Assembly (NCBI RefSeq): GCF_008704425.1
Contig: NZ_CP023696.1
Location: 5,496,501 to 5,560,500 of the forward strand
Reading direction: 5' to 3'
DNA from: Streptomyces fradiae ATCC 10745 = DSM 40063
Lineage (GTDB): Bacteria > Actinomycetota > Actinomycetes > Streptomycetales > Streptomycetaceae
DNA length: 64,000 bases
Below the pieces are notes generated by a model. It made no database searches and had not been told where the DNA came from. It was given only the letters and a program-made list of their open reading frames with translations. Positions 18,632 through 28,095 of the stretch are shown here, one piece after another. Made by a program: the position numbers and the translations under genes. Position 1 is the stretch's first letter; every line of letters begins with the position of its first letter.

Positions 18632-20617
18632 CTACGGGAACGGATGCGGCGCCCGGTTCACCTCGGCCTCCGTCAGGTCGCGCTCCCGGTGGCCGCCGCG
18701 CCGCAGGGCCGTGCGCAGACGGGGCATGAGCAGGGCCCGCTGCCGGTTCCACCCGAAGTCGATCGGCAGCAGCCCTGGCACCACCGTGCTCACCGTGCGC
18801 AGGCCCATCCGCTCCTGCTCCGGCGACGTCTGGTCGACCACGATGACGTCGTGGCCCGCCCGGACCAGCTCGTCCCGCACGGCCAGCAGGTCGTCCCGCA
18901 GGTCGCCGGTGCGGGGGCGGCCGTGCTCCTCCCACTCCCGGTACACCTCGCCGAAGGGGCGCGGATCGGACGGCTCCAGCCAGGCGCGCGCGTGGCGGGC
19001 CATGCGCGGCAGCCCGTACAGCTGCGGATGGTCCTTCAGGTGCCGCACGAGGGAGAAGTCGTCGGCCATGGCCTCCAGTTCGGCACGGCGTTCGGCGGTC
19101 TGCCGGGCCAGGTGCGGGATGTAGCTGAGCACCTCGGACAGCGCCCCCTCGACCGCCGCCCTCGGGTCCAGGGACGCGGCGGCGGCGAAGGAGAGCGTGC
19201 CGGGGCCGCCGTCGCGGCGCACGCCGACCACGGTCACCGCCGGGATCGCCAGGTCGATCCGGTTGTCGAAGACGTGCACGTCGTACCCCTGGAGGGCGGC
19301 CCGCTCGACCATGGCGGCGGCCGTGGCGCCGCCCACCGTCGCCGGGTCGACGCGGGGCAGCCGGGCGCCCCCGTACCAGGCGTTCAGGAACGCGTCGCGC
19401 TCCACCAGTTCGAGGAGGCCGCCCAGGACCGCCTCCTCCAGGCAGCCGCCGATGGCGCAGCCGTTGGAGCACTCGAAGACGAAGGCGTCCCCGGCCGTCG
19501 GGATGCTGTAGTACACCAGCCGCGACGGCACGAGCACCGGCCGCTCGTCCCGCAGCGACCACCCCCACTCCCAGGGGATGGGGCGGGCGGGGTCGAACGG
19601 CTCCACGTGCGGGTCGTCCCGGTACGTCCGAGGGTCGTACAGGCCGCACACCGCCGGGTCGACGGCGTCGGCCGCCAGCTCCCGGTACGAGCCGACGACC
19701 GGGGCGGTGCCGCCCCGCCGGTGGGTGCCGGCGTACCGCTCCAGGCCCTCCAGGAACGCCAGCCGCCGGCTCGTCGCGAACGCGTTCTCCTGGCCGCTCC
19801 ACGTCACGTCGTGCAGCCCCGCGTACCCCCGGACGAACGCGCTGCCCGCCACCGGCGCCGTCGTGGACGAGGTGACGTCCGTCCACGTGCCCGCCCCCAG
19901 GGCCCCGCACACCGGGTTGGCGAGGGCGTCGGTGGGCAGCGGGTAGGCGAACGCCGAGCGCAGCCGGTAGCGGTCCGGGTCCGGCTTGGGGCGGGCCGCC
20001 GGGGTCAGCGGCGCCACCTGGGACCGCTCCGGCGCCCGCGCGCGGGGCCCGCAGTCCGGGCAGAGCGGGTCGGCGAGCAGCGGATACGTCCGCAATCGCA
20101 GGTTCCGCAGGTCCAGGCGGGTCACCTGGGGCAGCGCCCGGTCCGCCGGGTCCTCGGCGGGCGGCACCGGCCGGGGCCCGCGCAGCACGGCCTCGCACAG
20201 CGCGGCGACCGTGTCCCGGGCGTGACCGGTCAGCAGCGGCCAGCCGCCCGCCGGGCGGGGTCCCGCGGGGCCGCCGGTCTCCAGGGCGTTGCGCTCGCTG
20301 CGGCTGCGCAGCCGCTGCCACCGCACGGCGAGGCAGCGCCCGCACGCGGGCGCGGTGCCGTCGCCGCCCCACGGGCCGATGAGCACCGCCGAGGCGGTGA
20401 CGTGGACGAGCGCCGCCGGCCGGCCGGCCGCCCACGGGTCGGGCGCGCCGGCGTCCCCGCCCTGCGCGCCGACCGCGCCGACCGGCACCACCAGCGGGGC
20501 GGCGTCGCCGAAGCGGCCGTCCAGCACGGCCTGGAGGGCGTCGCGGGCCTCCGCCATCGGATGCGGGGGCGGGGGCTTGCGGCCCGTCGCGGTCGTCGCG
20601 GTCGTCGCGGCGGTCAT
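18632..20617 (-). CDS. YcaO cyclodehydratase 1 (azoline-forming, TOMM type)
   Basis: This is a 661-residue YcaO protein that would cyclise Cys, Ser or Thr of the precursor to azolines using ATP. The N-terminal 230 residues look like a remnant of the E1-like partner protein, with two zinc-type Cys pairs (C92-x2-C95 and C186-x2-C189). The YcaO domain follows, with ATP-site residues in LEGLERY (289-293) and ECSNGCAIGG to LVERD (381-407). The C-terminus is PHPFP, matching the PxPxP tail of azoline-forming YcaOs. The ATG at 20617 overlaps the permease stop by four bases, so translation is coupled. It is a paralogue of the YcaO at 29999-32023; both keep the ATP-site residues. Which residues each enzyme modifies cannot be told from sequence. 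Confidence 0.92.
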   Translation of the reverse strand: MTAATTATTATGRKPPPPHPMAEARDALQAVLDGRFGDAAPLVVPVGAVGAQGGDAGAPDPWAAGRPAALVHVTASAVLIGPWGGDGTAPACGRCLAVRWQRLRSRSERNALETGGPAGPRPAGGWPLLTGHARDTVAALCEAVLRGPRPVPPAEDPADRALPQVTRLDLRNLRLRTYPLLADPLCPDCGPRARAPERSQVAPLTPAARPKPDPDRYRLRSAFAYPLPTDALANPVCGALGAGTWTDVTSSTTAPVAGSAFVRGYAGLHDVTWSGQENAFATSRRLAFLEGLERYAGTHRRGGTAPVVGSYRELAADAVDPAVCGLYDPRTYRDDPHVEPFDPARPIPWEWGWSLRDERPVLVPSRLVYYSIPTAGDAFVFECSNGCAIGGCLEEAVLGGLLELVERDAFLNAWYGGARLPRVDPATVGGATAAAMVERAALQGYDVHVFDNRIDLAIPAVTVVGVRRDGGPGTLSFAAAASLDPRAAVEGALSEVLSYIPHLARQTAERRAELEAMADDFSLVRHLKDHPQLYGLPRMARHARAWLEPSDPRPFGEVYREWEEHGRPRTGDLRDDLLAVRDELVRAGHDVIVVDQTSPEQERMGLRTVSTVVPGLLPIDFGWNRQRALLMPRLRTALRRGGHRERDLTEAEVNRAPHPFP

Positions 20618-21369
20618 GAGGTCTTCGTCCAGCGGAAGACGCGCGCCGCGACCGCCCCGAAGAGGACCGCGAACACGACCAGGCCGGCGCAGCCCGTGCC
20701 GATGTCGCCGAGGTCGCCCCGGCCCACCAGCGCCGCCGACACCGCGTCGTTGAGATAGCGCAGCGGCAGCACCATCGACAGCTTCTGCAGCCACTCCGGC
20801 ATGGCGTCGAGCGGGAAGAACGACCCCGACAGGAACGCCATCGGCAGCATCAGGAAGTTGGCGATGCCCGCGACCGACTCGGGGGTGTCCGCGACACTGC
20901 CGATGATCACGCCGAGGAGCAGGAAGGTGGTGATGCCCAGGACCAGCACCGGGACGAGCAGCGGCCACCGCGAGTCGGGCACCAGGCCGAAGCCGGGCAT
21001 CATCGCCACGCCCACGAACAGCACCGACTGCACCAGCCCGACGCCCAGCGCGAGGACGTACCGGGAGCCGATCACCGCCGACAGCGGCGCGGGCGACATG
21101 CGGATCATCCGCAGGATGTCGTCCGAGCGCCACTGCATCAGCGTGAACCCGATCCCGAAGACGGCGGCGTTCGCGACGCCCCAGGAGAGCACGCCCGCCG
21201 CCGTGTACGACAGGTACGAGAAGCCGCTCTCCTCCACGTCCCGGCCCCGGAACACCAGCCCGAAGACGACGAGGAAGATCAGCGGGAAGGCGAAGGTGAA
21301 GAAGACGGTCGTCTTGTCCCGGACCTGGGCCCGGAAACCGGCCGCCGTCAGCGCGGTGTAGGCGCTCAT
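20614..21369 (-). CDS. ABC-2 type transporter permease
   Basis: This is a 251-residue integral membrane protein with six predicted membrane segments, of the DrrB/ABC-2 family. The signature region LRMIRMSPAPLSAVIGSR and the late SGSFFPLDAMPEWLQKLS loop are typical of drug-exporting ABC-2 permeases. Its ATG overlaps the stop of the ATPase gene (ATGA), and its own stop overlaps the YcaO start in the same way, so the three genes are coupled. With the preceding ATPase it should export the mature RiPP and may confer self-resistance. Confidence 0.92.
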   Translation of the reverse strand: MSAYTALTAAGFRAQVRDKTTVFFTFAFPLIFLVVFGLVFRGRDVEESGFSYLSYTAAGVLSWGVANAAVFGIGFTLMQWRSDDILRMIRMSPAPLSAVIGSRYVLALGVGLVQSVLFVGVAMMPGFGLVPDSRWPLLVPVLVLGITTFLLLGVIIGSVADTPESVAGIANFLMLPMAFLSGSFFPLDAMPEWLQKLSMVLPLRYLNDAVSAALVGRGDLGDIGTGCAGLVVFAVLFGAVAARVFRWTKTS

Positions 21370-22337
21370 GCCTGCTGCTCCTGGTTCTCCTCGGCGGTGT
21401 CCGCCCGCCGGCCGGTGATGTCGAGGTACACGTCTTCGAGACTGGGCGTGCGGGTCTGCACCCCGTCCAGGCCCGCCACGGCGTCGAGCGCCGCCAGCAC
21501 CCGCCCGGTGGCGCGGGTCTCCAGGACCAGGTGCCCGCCCCGTACGGAGACGGCCTCCACGCCGGGGAGCGCCGCCGCACGCTCCTCGTCGATCCGGCCC
21601 AGCGGCACCAGCAGCCGGCTCGTCGCGCCGAACGTGCCGATGAGGTGCTGCGGTTCGTCCGTCACGACCAGCCGGCCGGCGACCAGGATGGCGACCCGGT
21701 CGCAGAGCGCCTCCGCCTCGTCCAGGTGGTGCGTCGTGTACACGATGGTCCTGCCCTGCTCCTTCAGGCCGCGCAGCACCTCCCACAGGTCGCGGCGGCC
21801 CTCCGTGTCCAGCGCGGCCGTCGGCTCGTCCAGGAAGATCAGCTCCGGGCCGTGGACCAGCGCGGAGGCGATGGCGAGCCGCTGCCGCTGGCCGCCCGAG
21901 AGGTCGTCGACGCGGACGTCGTGCCGCCCGCCGAGGCCGACCGCGTCGAGGGTGGCGTCGACGGCCGCGGACTCGGCGCCGAACAGCGCGGCGACGGTGC
22001 GCAGGTGCTCGTGGACGGTCTGCCGCACGAAGAAGGCGGAGGACTGGGTCTGCACGCCCATGCGGGGCAGCAGCGCGGTGTTGCGCGGCCAGGGCGCCTC
22101 GCCGAAGACGGCGACGGAGCCGGAGTCCGCCTTGCGCAGGCCCTCCATGATCTCCACCAGGGTGGACTTCCCCGCCCCGTTGGGGCCGAGCAGCCCGAAG
22201 AACTCGCCGCGCCGGACGTCCAGGGAGACCCCGTCGACGGCCTTCCGGCCGCCGTAGCTCTTGGTCACGTCGCGGACGCTGACGGCCGCCTGCGCCGGTC
22301 GCGCGGCGCTGTCCTCGGTGGGGGAGGGGGAGCTCAT
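21366..22337 (-). CDS. ABC transporter ATP-binding protein (DrrA-like)
   Basis: This is a 323-residue ABC ATPase. Walker A GPNGAGKST lies near residue 51, the signature motif LSGGQRQR near 145, Walker B LIFLDEPTAALD near 165, and the switch His in TTHHLDEA. The C-terminal 90 residues match the DrrA-type extension. The start at 22337 follows GAGGT by about seven bases. A hexapeptide reading frame (MNEVPV) ends on this ATG and may couple initiation, although it may be chance. It pairs with the ABC-2 permease that overlaps its 3' end. Confidence 0.94.
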   Translation of the reverse strand: MSSPSPTEDSAARPAQAAVSVRDVTKSYGGRKAVDGVSLDVRRGEFFGLLGPNGAGKSTLVEIMEGLRKADSGSVAVFGEAPWPRNTALLPRMGVQTQSSAFFVRQTVHEHLRTVAALFGAESAAVDATLDAVGLGGRHDVRVDDLSGGQRQRLAIASALVHGPELIFLDEPTAALDTEGRRDLWEVLRGLKEQGRTIVYTTHHLDEAEALCDRVAILVAGRLVVTDEPQHLIGTFGATSRLLVPLGRIDEERAAALPGVEAVSVRGGHLVLETRATGRVLAALDAVAGLDGVQTRTPSLEDVYLDITGRRADTAEENQEQQA

Positions 22338-22503
<166 letters not shown>

Positions 22504-23706
22504 TCACAGGAGCAGCAGGAGGACGACGGCCGTGCACGTGCCGCCCGCCGCGAGCAGCACCAGGGACGCGGCCGTGACGGCGTACCCCGTGTAGAGGCGG
22601 CGGGCGCGCGGCGGGTACGCGGCCACGGCGTCCCGCCCGCGCCTGCGCAGCGCCAGGTACGTCCGGGTCTCCGGCGCCAGGTTGGCGGCGCCCAGCGTGT
22701 GGCCGAGCATGCGGTAGCCGTCCAGCGGCGGCAGCGGGACCAGGTTGCTCAGCGCCTGCACGATCCCGACGAACAGCATCCCGGTGAGCGGCGGGCGGAC
22801 GGGGTCGGCCGGGTCCAGCAGCGCCCACCACAGCGCGAGGGGCAGCAGCAGGAGCAGGTTGGCGTACGCCCCCGCCGCCGCCACCACCAGTTTCGCCCGC
22901 AACCCCGGCAGGAACAGGTAGTTGTCGACCGTGCAGTACATCATCATCGCGGGGAACCGCCACCGCAGCCCGATCTCCGTCACCACCCCGCCGTAGTGCC
23001 GGGCGGCGACGCCGTGGGCCAGTTCGTGCAGGCAGACGCTGCACCACAGGAACACCGCGAACGGCACCAGCAGCAGCGGGCGGGTCAGCAGCTCCAGCGT
23101 CCCGTCGAGCAGCGCCCCGGGATCGGCCGCCAGGGCGGCGACCATCACCACCACGGCCGCCACCAGCGGGATCTGGGCCCACGGGCGCAGCAGCGGGCGC
23201 AGCGCCCGGTACAGGCGGCCGGTGGTGGCGTGCGCGTCGGCGACCGTCCGGCGGCTGCCCTTCCAGAACGTGCCGGTACGGGCCGGGGGCGGGGCCGGCG
23301 GCGCCGGGTCCGGGGAGCCGGCCAGCAGCCCCCGCGCCCCGAGCAGGCCGAGCAGCCGGGTCCACTGCTCCTCGGACAGCCTGCGCCGGAACCGCGCCGC
23401 GTACGCGGACACCACGTCGTCCATGTCCCGGGTGCCGTCGAGCAGGCCGAGGACGAAGTGCTCCTTGGTGCCCACCTCGAACGCGGCGCCGCTGACCGGG
23501 TGCTTGACGAGGTGGACCGTGCGCGGGCCGCGCAGCAGGGGCGGGCTGACCCGTACGCCGGGGCGGAGGGCCGGCCGGTAGGCGCGCATGGCCCCCGCCC
23601 GGCCGGCGCCCGCCGTGCCGTCGGTGGCGTCCGCCCGGCCGGCGCCCGCCGTGCCCTCGGGTGCGCCCGTGCGGTCCGGGGCGCCCGTGTGGTCGGTGGT
23701 GCTCAC
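22504..23706 (-). CDS. M50-like membrane zinc protease with N-terminal PqqD/RRE-like domain
   Basis: This is a 400-residue protein. After a low-complexity N-terminus, residues about 50-130 resemble a PqqD-type winged helix, the fold used as a RiPP leader-recognition element (RPGVRVSPPLL ... HFVLGLLDGTRDMDDVV ... LLGLLGARGLL). The rest is membrane-spanning, with the site-2-protease metal motif HELAH (His227, Glu228, His231) and a second metal ligand in NLVPLPPLDG (Asp329). In RiPP clusters such proteins are leader peptidases or export-linked proteases. The GTG start overlaps the stop of the previous gene by four bases; an ATG at 23589, after the Gly/Ala repeat, is an alternative. It is the best candidate for leader removal here, since no other cluster protease is present. 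Confidence 0.82.
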   Translation of the reverse strand: MSTTDHTGAPDRTGAPEGTAGAGRADATDGTAGAGRAGAMRAYRPALRPGVRVSPPLLRGPRTVHLVKHPVSGAAFEVGTKEHFVLGLLDGTRDMDDVVSAYAARFRRRLSEEQWTRLLGLLGARGLLAGSPDPAPPAPPPARTGTFWKGSRRTVADAHATTGRLYRALRPLLRPWAQIPLVAAVVVMVAALAADPGALLDGTLELLTRPLLLVPFAVFLWCSVCLHELAHGVAARHYGGVVTEIGLRWRFPAMMMYCTVDNYLFLPGLRAKLVVAAAGAYANLLLLLPLALWWALLDPADPVRPPLTGMLFVGIVQALSNLVPLPPLDGYRMLGHTLGAANLAPETRTYLALRRRGRDAVAAYPPRARRLYTGYAVTAASLVLLAAGGTCTAVVLLLLL

Positions 23707-24866
23707 GAGGCGGCCCGCCCCGCGTCGCCCGCCGGTTCGGCCCGCCCCGCGTCGCCCGCCGGTTCGCGCAGGACGCGGCCCAGGACGAAGGCGAGGTACG
23801 CCTCGTCCCGGATCGTCACGTGCAGCCGGTTGTTCGTCATGTGCATGTACGGCGAGAGCAGCCGGGGCAGCACCGCGGGGGCGTGGGTGACGGTCACCAG
23901 CGGCGCCGCGTCCGGGTCGGCGGCCCGCTCCTGGCCGGTGTCCTCGCGGGCCGGGCCGTCCCAGGCCGGGAAGGCCAGCTCACCGCGCTCGGTGAGGTCC
24001 ACCACCCGGCCGCGCAGCTCCAGGCAGTGCTCGGCCCAGCGCCGCAGGAACGGCGGCAGCCGCGTCAGGTCGCCGCTCCCCACGGCCCGCCGCAGCGCCG
24101 CGAACCGCGCGCCGAGCGAGGGCGCCATCTGCGCGTAGGAGCGCTCGTACTCCGTGGAGCCGATGAAGTCGGTGCCGGGGAACAGCCGGTGCCAGAAGGC
24201 GTAGTAGGAGTCGAGGTAGTCCGCGAGCCGCTCCTCCTCCGGCAGGAAGCAGCTCGCCATCACCATCATGAGCTGGGCGGAGGTCCCCAGCAGCACCGTC
24301 CGCAGGTGCAGATTCATGCTCCGGTACGCCTCCAGGACCAGGTCGCTGGAGTGCCGGAAGTGCCATTCGGCCAGCTCCACCCCGGCCGGGCCGCCGTACT
24401 TGGCGTACTCGGGGGCGTAGACCTCGTACGAGAAGGAGTTGTTCGGCCGCAGCCTCATCCGGCCGTCGGCGCCGGTGTACCGGGCGCGGTCCTCGCCGGG
24501 GAACTCGATGTCGAACAGGGCGTTGTAGAAGTCCTTGAGGAAGCCAGAGTCGACCTGGTACAGCGCCGGCCGGGTCTTCAGGAAGGCGCCCACCGCCTCC
24601 TCGGCGCGGCGGCGCACCTCCGCCTCCGCGCCGGGCCCGCTCGGCCGCAGCCGCAGCCGCACGTGGGGGCCCTCCAGCCAGTAGTTGATGAAGAAGTAGC
24701 CGGATATCAGCCCGTCCTCGGTGAGCCGGTCGACCAGCGGGCGGACGCAGTTGACCAGCAGCGGCTGCGGGTTGGCGGCGTAGAAGACGTGCAGCGCCAG
24801 CCAGGGCGCGGGCGCCGCCCCGGCGGGTGCGGGCCGGGCGGCGGCGGGCTCGGTCAGTTCGGGCAT
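23703..24866 (-). CDS. Thiopeptide-type (SpaB_C/TbtC-like) LanB small subunit
   Basis: This is a 387-residue protein of the thiopeptide-type bacteriocin biosynthesis domain. Typical motifs are FFINYWLEGPHVRLRLRP near residue 60, and YAKYGGPAGVELAEWHFRHSS near 170, comparable to the ERYGG...AE..F region of the glutamate-elimination domain of LanB dehydratases. It would remove glutamate from glutamylated Ser/Thr to give Dha/Dhb. The same fold is also used by the [4+2] pyridine synthases (TbtD), and sequence by eye does not separate the two. It is the only such protein in the cluster. The start at 24866 lies inside the 3' end of the glutamylation gene (13-bp overlap), so the pair is translationally coupled. 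Confidence 0.88.
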   Translation of the reverse strand: MPELTEPAAARPAPAGAAPAPWLALHVFYAANPQPLLVNCVRPLVDRLTEDGLISGYFFINYWLEGPHVRLRLRPSGPGAEAEVRRRAEEAVGAFLKTRPALYQVDSGFLKDFYNALFDIEFPGEDRARYTGADGRMRLRPNNSFSYEVYAPEYAKYGGPAGVELAEWHFRHSSDLVLEAYRSMNLHLRTVLLGTSAQLMMVMASCFLPEEERLADYLDSYYAFWHRLFPGTDFIGSTEYERSYAQMAPSLGARFAALRRAVGSGDLTRLPPFLRRWAEHCLELRGRVVDLTERGELAFPAWDGPAREDTGQERAADPDAAPLVTVTHAPAVLPRLLSPYMHMTNNRLHVTIRDEAYLAFVLGRVLREPAGDAGRAEPAGDAGRAAS

Positions 24867-27800
24867 GACGGGGTGTCCTCCGGTTCGGCCGGCGCGGCGG
24901 GGCGGGTGGTGAAGGTCTCCACGGCGAGCTCGGCGACGTGCCGGCCGCGCGGCGAGGTGAGGTGCAGCCCGTCCTCGGCGGGGAGCATCTCCCGGAAGGT
25001 GACGCGGGTGCCGGGCTCCCGCTCCACCAGGGCGTCGAACGCGGACAGGCACAGCGGGCTGTCGAAGTCGACGTACACCGGCTTGGCCCCGACCGGGCCC
25101 CGGCGCGGGCCCGCGGCCGTGGCGAAGCACCGGTCGGGCAGGCCGTGGGCCCGCCGCCAGCGCTGCCAGTCCAGGAAGTATTCCGCGTCCCCGGCGCCGG
25201 GGCGCCGGGACGGCAGCGACTCGGCGGCAGCGGTCCAGCTGCGCCGGCTCACCACCACGTTCCCGTGCCGGACCCGCGGCCTGCGGGCCACCCCGCCCCG
25301 CGCGCCGTCCTCCGGGACGCCCGCCCACACGTCGAACGGCGCCATGGTGCTGGGGGAGAGGAGCAGCAGGGTGCGGGAGATCGCGGGGAGCGCGATCGGC
25401 ACGAGATAGCCCAGGTAGACCGGGACCACCTCGCGGCCGAGCCGGCGGGAGCGGAGCACCAGCCGGTTCTCCCGCTCGTCGTGCTCGACGTACAGGTCGT
25501 CCAGGTGGATGCGCGCCTCCTCGGGCACGCCGCTGGTCTCGCCGGGACAGACGATCTGGTGGCCGGTGAGGCGGCCGTGCAGGTTGAGGTTGCTGGTGAC
25601 CGGGCCGCCGGTGACCTCCGCGAAGACGGCGCCCTCCGGGGCGCGGGCGGCGATCTCCTCGCGCAGGGCGTCGGAGAGTCCGGGCGGGGCGGGGCGCTCG
25701 GGCACGGTGGCGCGGCCGGGCGCGGCGGGGGCGTCCGGCCCGGCGGGGATGCCGGGCGCGACCGGCGCGGGGTCGTCGTAGAGGTGGGTGAACCGGCTGA
25801 AGGGGAAGGCGAGTCCGCCGTACGACTTGTTCAGCACGACCAGCGGGGGGCCGTCCGGCGGACGGGAGAGCTGGAGGTGGTGGCTCTGCGGGGTGAAGCC
25901 GCCCATGAGGGGGGCCAGTTCCCGCGCCGCCCCGGCCAGCAGGCCGGCCGGCAGCTCGATCTCCTCGGCGGCCCCCGGCGCGTCGGCACCGCCGGGCCGG
26001 GCGCCCGCGCGGCGGTCCGGGCCGCCCGCGACGTCCGGGCCCCGCGGGCTGTCCGGGCCGCCCGCGCCGCCCGCGCCGCTCCCACCGGGCGGCGCCTCTT
26101 CGTGGCGCCGCCACAGTTCCCGCATGCCCTCGTGGAAGAGGCGGCGGGCCCGGTCCAGGGCCTTCATCTCGTCCTGCCCCAGCCAGTTCTCCTCCGGCAC
26201 GTACGCCCCGTCCGCGTCGAACGGCGCCCGCTTGGACGTGAACGACACGTACTGGTCGAAGAAGTCCTCGTGGAAGTCGTGGACCAGGCCCAGCAGGTCG
26301 TCGCAGCGCCCGCCGCGCCCGTAGCGCGCGACGAAGAAGCCCAGCAGCGCGATCCGCTGCGGCAGCGTCAGGTCGAACAGCGGCAGCACGCCCTCGACCG
26401 CCCGCAGCGCCCGCCCCGTCTCCCCGCCCAGCACGCCGGACCCGCACACCAGGCCCTCGCCCACGCTGACGTCCTCGTACACCAGCGTCTGCGGCAGCGC
26501 GGGCTCGGCGGCGCCCAGTTCCCGCTGGGCGTCCAGCAGCCGGGCGCGCAGATCCGCCAGCAGGGCGCGGCGCTCGGCGACGCCGGCCCCCGGGTAGCGG
26601 TCCAGGAGGCCGGCCGGGCCGTCCAGCAGCCCCGCCAGCCGGTCCGCCCACGGCGCGCCGACGGACCGCAGGGCGTCCTGGTAGGAGCGCAGCGGGTCGC
26701 GGCTGTGCACGTCCGTGCGGAGCGACGGCACCTGCACCAGGCCGAGGTCGAGCAGCGCCGACGCGTACCGCTCGCAGTCCTCCGGTACGGCGCCGTGCTC
26801 GGCCCGCAGCCAGTCGACCAGGTCCCGGTGGCGCACCGGGGCCTCCTGGCCGCCGAGCCACTCCAGGAGCCGCTCCAGGGTGCCGCTGCCGCGCAGGAAG
26901 AACAGCCGGTCGCGGACCGCGTCGAAGGTGACCGCCGCGCTGTCGTCGCCCGCCGTCGTGAGGTGGCGCACGTAGCGGACGCGGTCGGCGTCGCGTGCCC
27001 AGCCGGGCGAGAGGATCACCGGCAGGTCCCGGCGGAGCGCGGGGTCGGCCAGGATCAGCTCGGTGAGGCGGGCCAGGACGACCACGTTGAGCCGGACCCG
27101 GCTCACCCACGCGTCGCCGACGCCCAGGGCGGCGGCGTCGCGCCGGGCGCCCGCCGCCGGGGTGTCGGCCGCGCCGTCCGCCGCGGTGCCGTCCTGCGTG
27201 GTGCTGCCCGGCGTGGTGCCGTCCGGCGTGGCGCCGTCGAAGGTGCCGAGGCCGATGCCGGTGAGCGTGCTGAAGGGGCTGGTCTTGCAGGCCGTGCGGT
27301 ACACGTAGGTGAGCGCGGCACGCTCGATCTTGCGCAGGCGGTTGCCGGGGCGCGGGGAGGTGTCGCGCAGGTACGTGTCCAGGCGGCCGTCCAGTGCCGG
27401 TGAGGCGAGCAGCAGGCCGAGGCGCAGCCGGTCGTCGGCCAGCACCCCGCGCAGCGCGCGGCGGCTGCCGCCCAGTTCGCGGGCGAGCAGGTCGGCCCCG
27501 CCGGCCCGCAGCTCCTCCAGCGCGGCCCGGTCGCGCAGCCACCGGGCGGTGTCCTCGCCGGCCCGCGCGTCCAGCCCGCCCACCAGGCGCACGGCGGCCT
27601 CGGGGTCGGCGGGGAGGCGGTTGTTGAAGACCTGCCGCCGCAGGGCGAGCAGCGCGCGGCGGGCGGCGGCGCCCCCGTCCTCCTCCCCAGAGCCCTCCAC
27701 CGGGGACGGGTCGGCGGCGATGGTCGCCTTCACCAGGGTGTGCAGCCGGTCGCTGAGAGCCGCCCCGGCCGCGGTCAGCCGCTCCTCCTCGGCCAGTACC

Positions 27801-28075
27801 GCGTCGGCCCAGCGGCGGGCGCCGGGGCAGCGCAGGCCGTGCACCGCCTCGACGGGCAGGCCGGCCGCGCGGAGCACGAAGCGGCGGCCGGGCTCCCATC
27901 CGGCCGCGTGCGGCGGCCCGGCGGCGGGCGGTCCGGCGGCGGGCACGGCGGCCGGTCCGGCGGCGGGGTCCGTCCCGCTCGTCGGTGGCGCCGGTGTCGC
28001 CGGTGGCGCCGGTGGCGCCGGTGTCGTCGACTTCGGCGTCGGTGGTGTCGGTGTCATCGGTGGCGTCGGTGTCAT
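24854..28075 (-). CDS. Split LanB dehydratase, glutamylation subunit (TbtB-like)
   Basis: This is a 1,073-residue lantibiotic dehydratase N-terminal domain protein. The family transfers glutamate from Glu-tRNA to Ser/Thr side chains of a leader-bound precursor. The conserved LanB motif KTSPFSTLTG appears near residue 265, and later landmarks include SHHLQLSRPPDG, GGPVTSNLNLHGR and RVRHGNVVVSRRSW. A Thr/Pro-rich low-complexity N-terminus (about 1-60) and an internal Gly/Ala/Pro-rich insertion (about 655-700) make it longer than usual. The ATG at 28075 follows AGAGGA by seven bases. It sits 20 bp after the dehydrogenase gene and overlaps the elimination-subunit gene, forming the dehydration pair. 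Confidence 0.9.
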   Translation of the reverse strand: MTPTPPMTPTPPTPKSTTPAPPAPPATPAPPTSGTDPAAGPAAVPAAGPPAAGPPHAAGWEPGRRFVLRAAGLPVEAVHGLRCPGARRWADAVLAEEERLTAAGAALSDRLHTLVKATIAADPSPVEGSGEEDGGAAARRALLALRRQVFNNRLPADPEAAVRLVGGLDARAGEDTARWLRDRAALEELRAGGADLLARELGGSRRALRGVLADDRLRLGLLLASPALDGRLDTYLRDTSPRPGNRLRKIERAALTYVYRTACKTSPFSTLTGIGLGTFDGATPDGTTPGSTTQDGTAADGAADTPAAGARRDAAALGVGDAWVSRVRLNVVVLARLTELILADPALRRDLPVILSPGWARDADRVRYVRHLTTAGDDSAAVTFDAVRDRLFFLRGSGTLERLLEWLGGQEAPVRHRDLVDWLRAEHGAVPEDCERYASALLDLGLVQVPSLRTDVHSRDPLRSYQDALRSVGAPWADRLAGLLDGPAGLLDRYPGAGVAERRALLADLRARLLDAQRELGAAEPALPQTLVYEDVSVGEGLVCGSGVLGGETGRALRAVEGVLPLFDLTLPQRIALLGFFVARYGRGGRCDDLLGLVHDFHEDFFDQYVSFTSKRAPFDADGAYVPEENWLGQDEMKALDRARRLFHEGMRELWRRHEEAPPGGSGAGGAGGPDSPRGPDVAGGPDRRAGARPGGADAPGAAEEIELPAGLLAGAARELAPLMGGFTPQSHHLQLSRPPDGPPLVVLNKSYGGLAFPFSRFTHLYDDPAPVAPGIPAGPDAPAAPGRATVPERPAPPGLSDALREEIAARAPEGAVFAEVTGGPVTSNLNLHGRLTGHQIVCPGETSGVPEEARIHLDDLYVEHDERENRLVLRSRRLGREVVPVYLGYLVPIALPAISRTLLLLSPSTMAPFDVWAGVPEDGARGGVARRPRVRHGNVVVSRRSWTAAAESLPSRRPGAGDAEYFLDWQRWRRAHGLPDRCFATAAGPRRGPVGAKPVYVDFDSPLCLSAFDALVEREPGTRVTFREMLPAEDGLHLTSPRGRHVAELAVETFTTRPAAPAEPEDTPSCPN

Positions 28076-28095
28076 CGGGAAGTCCTCTGCGGCCG

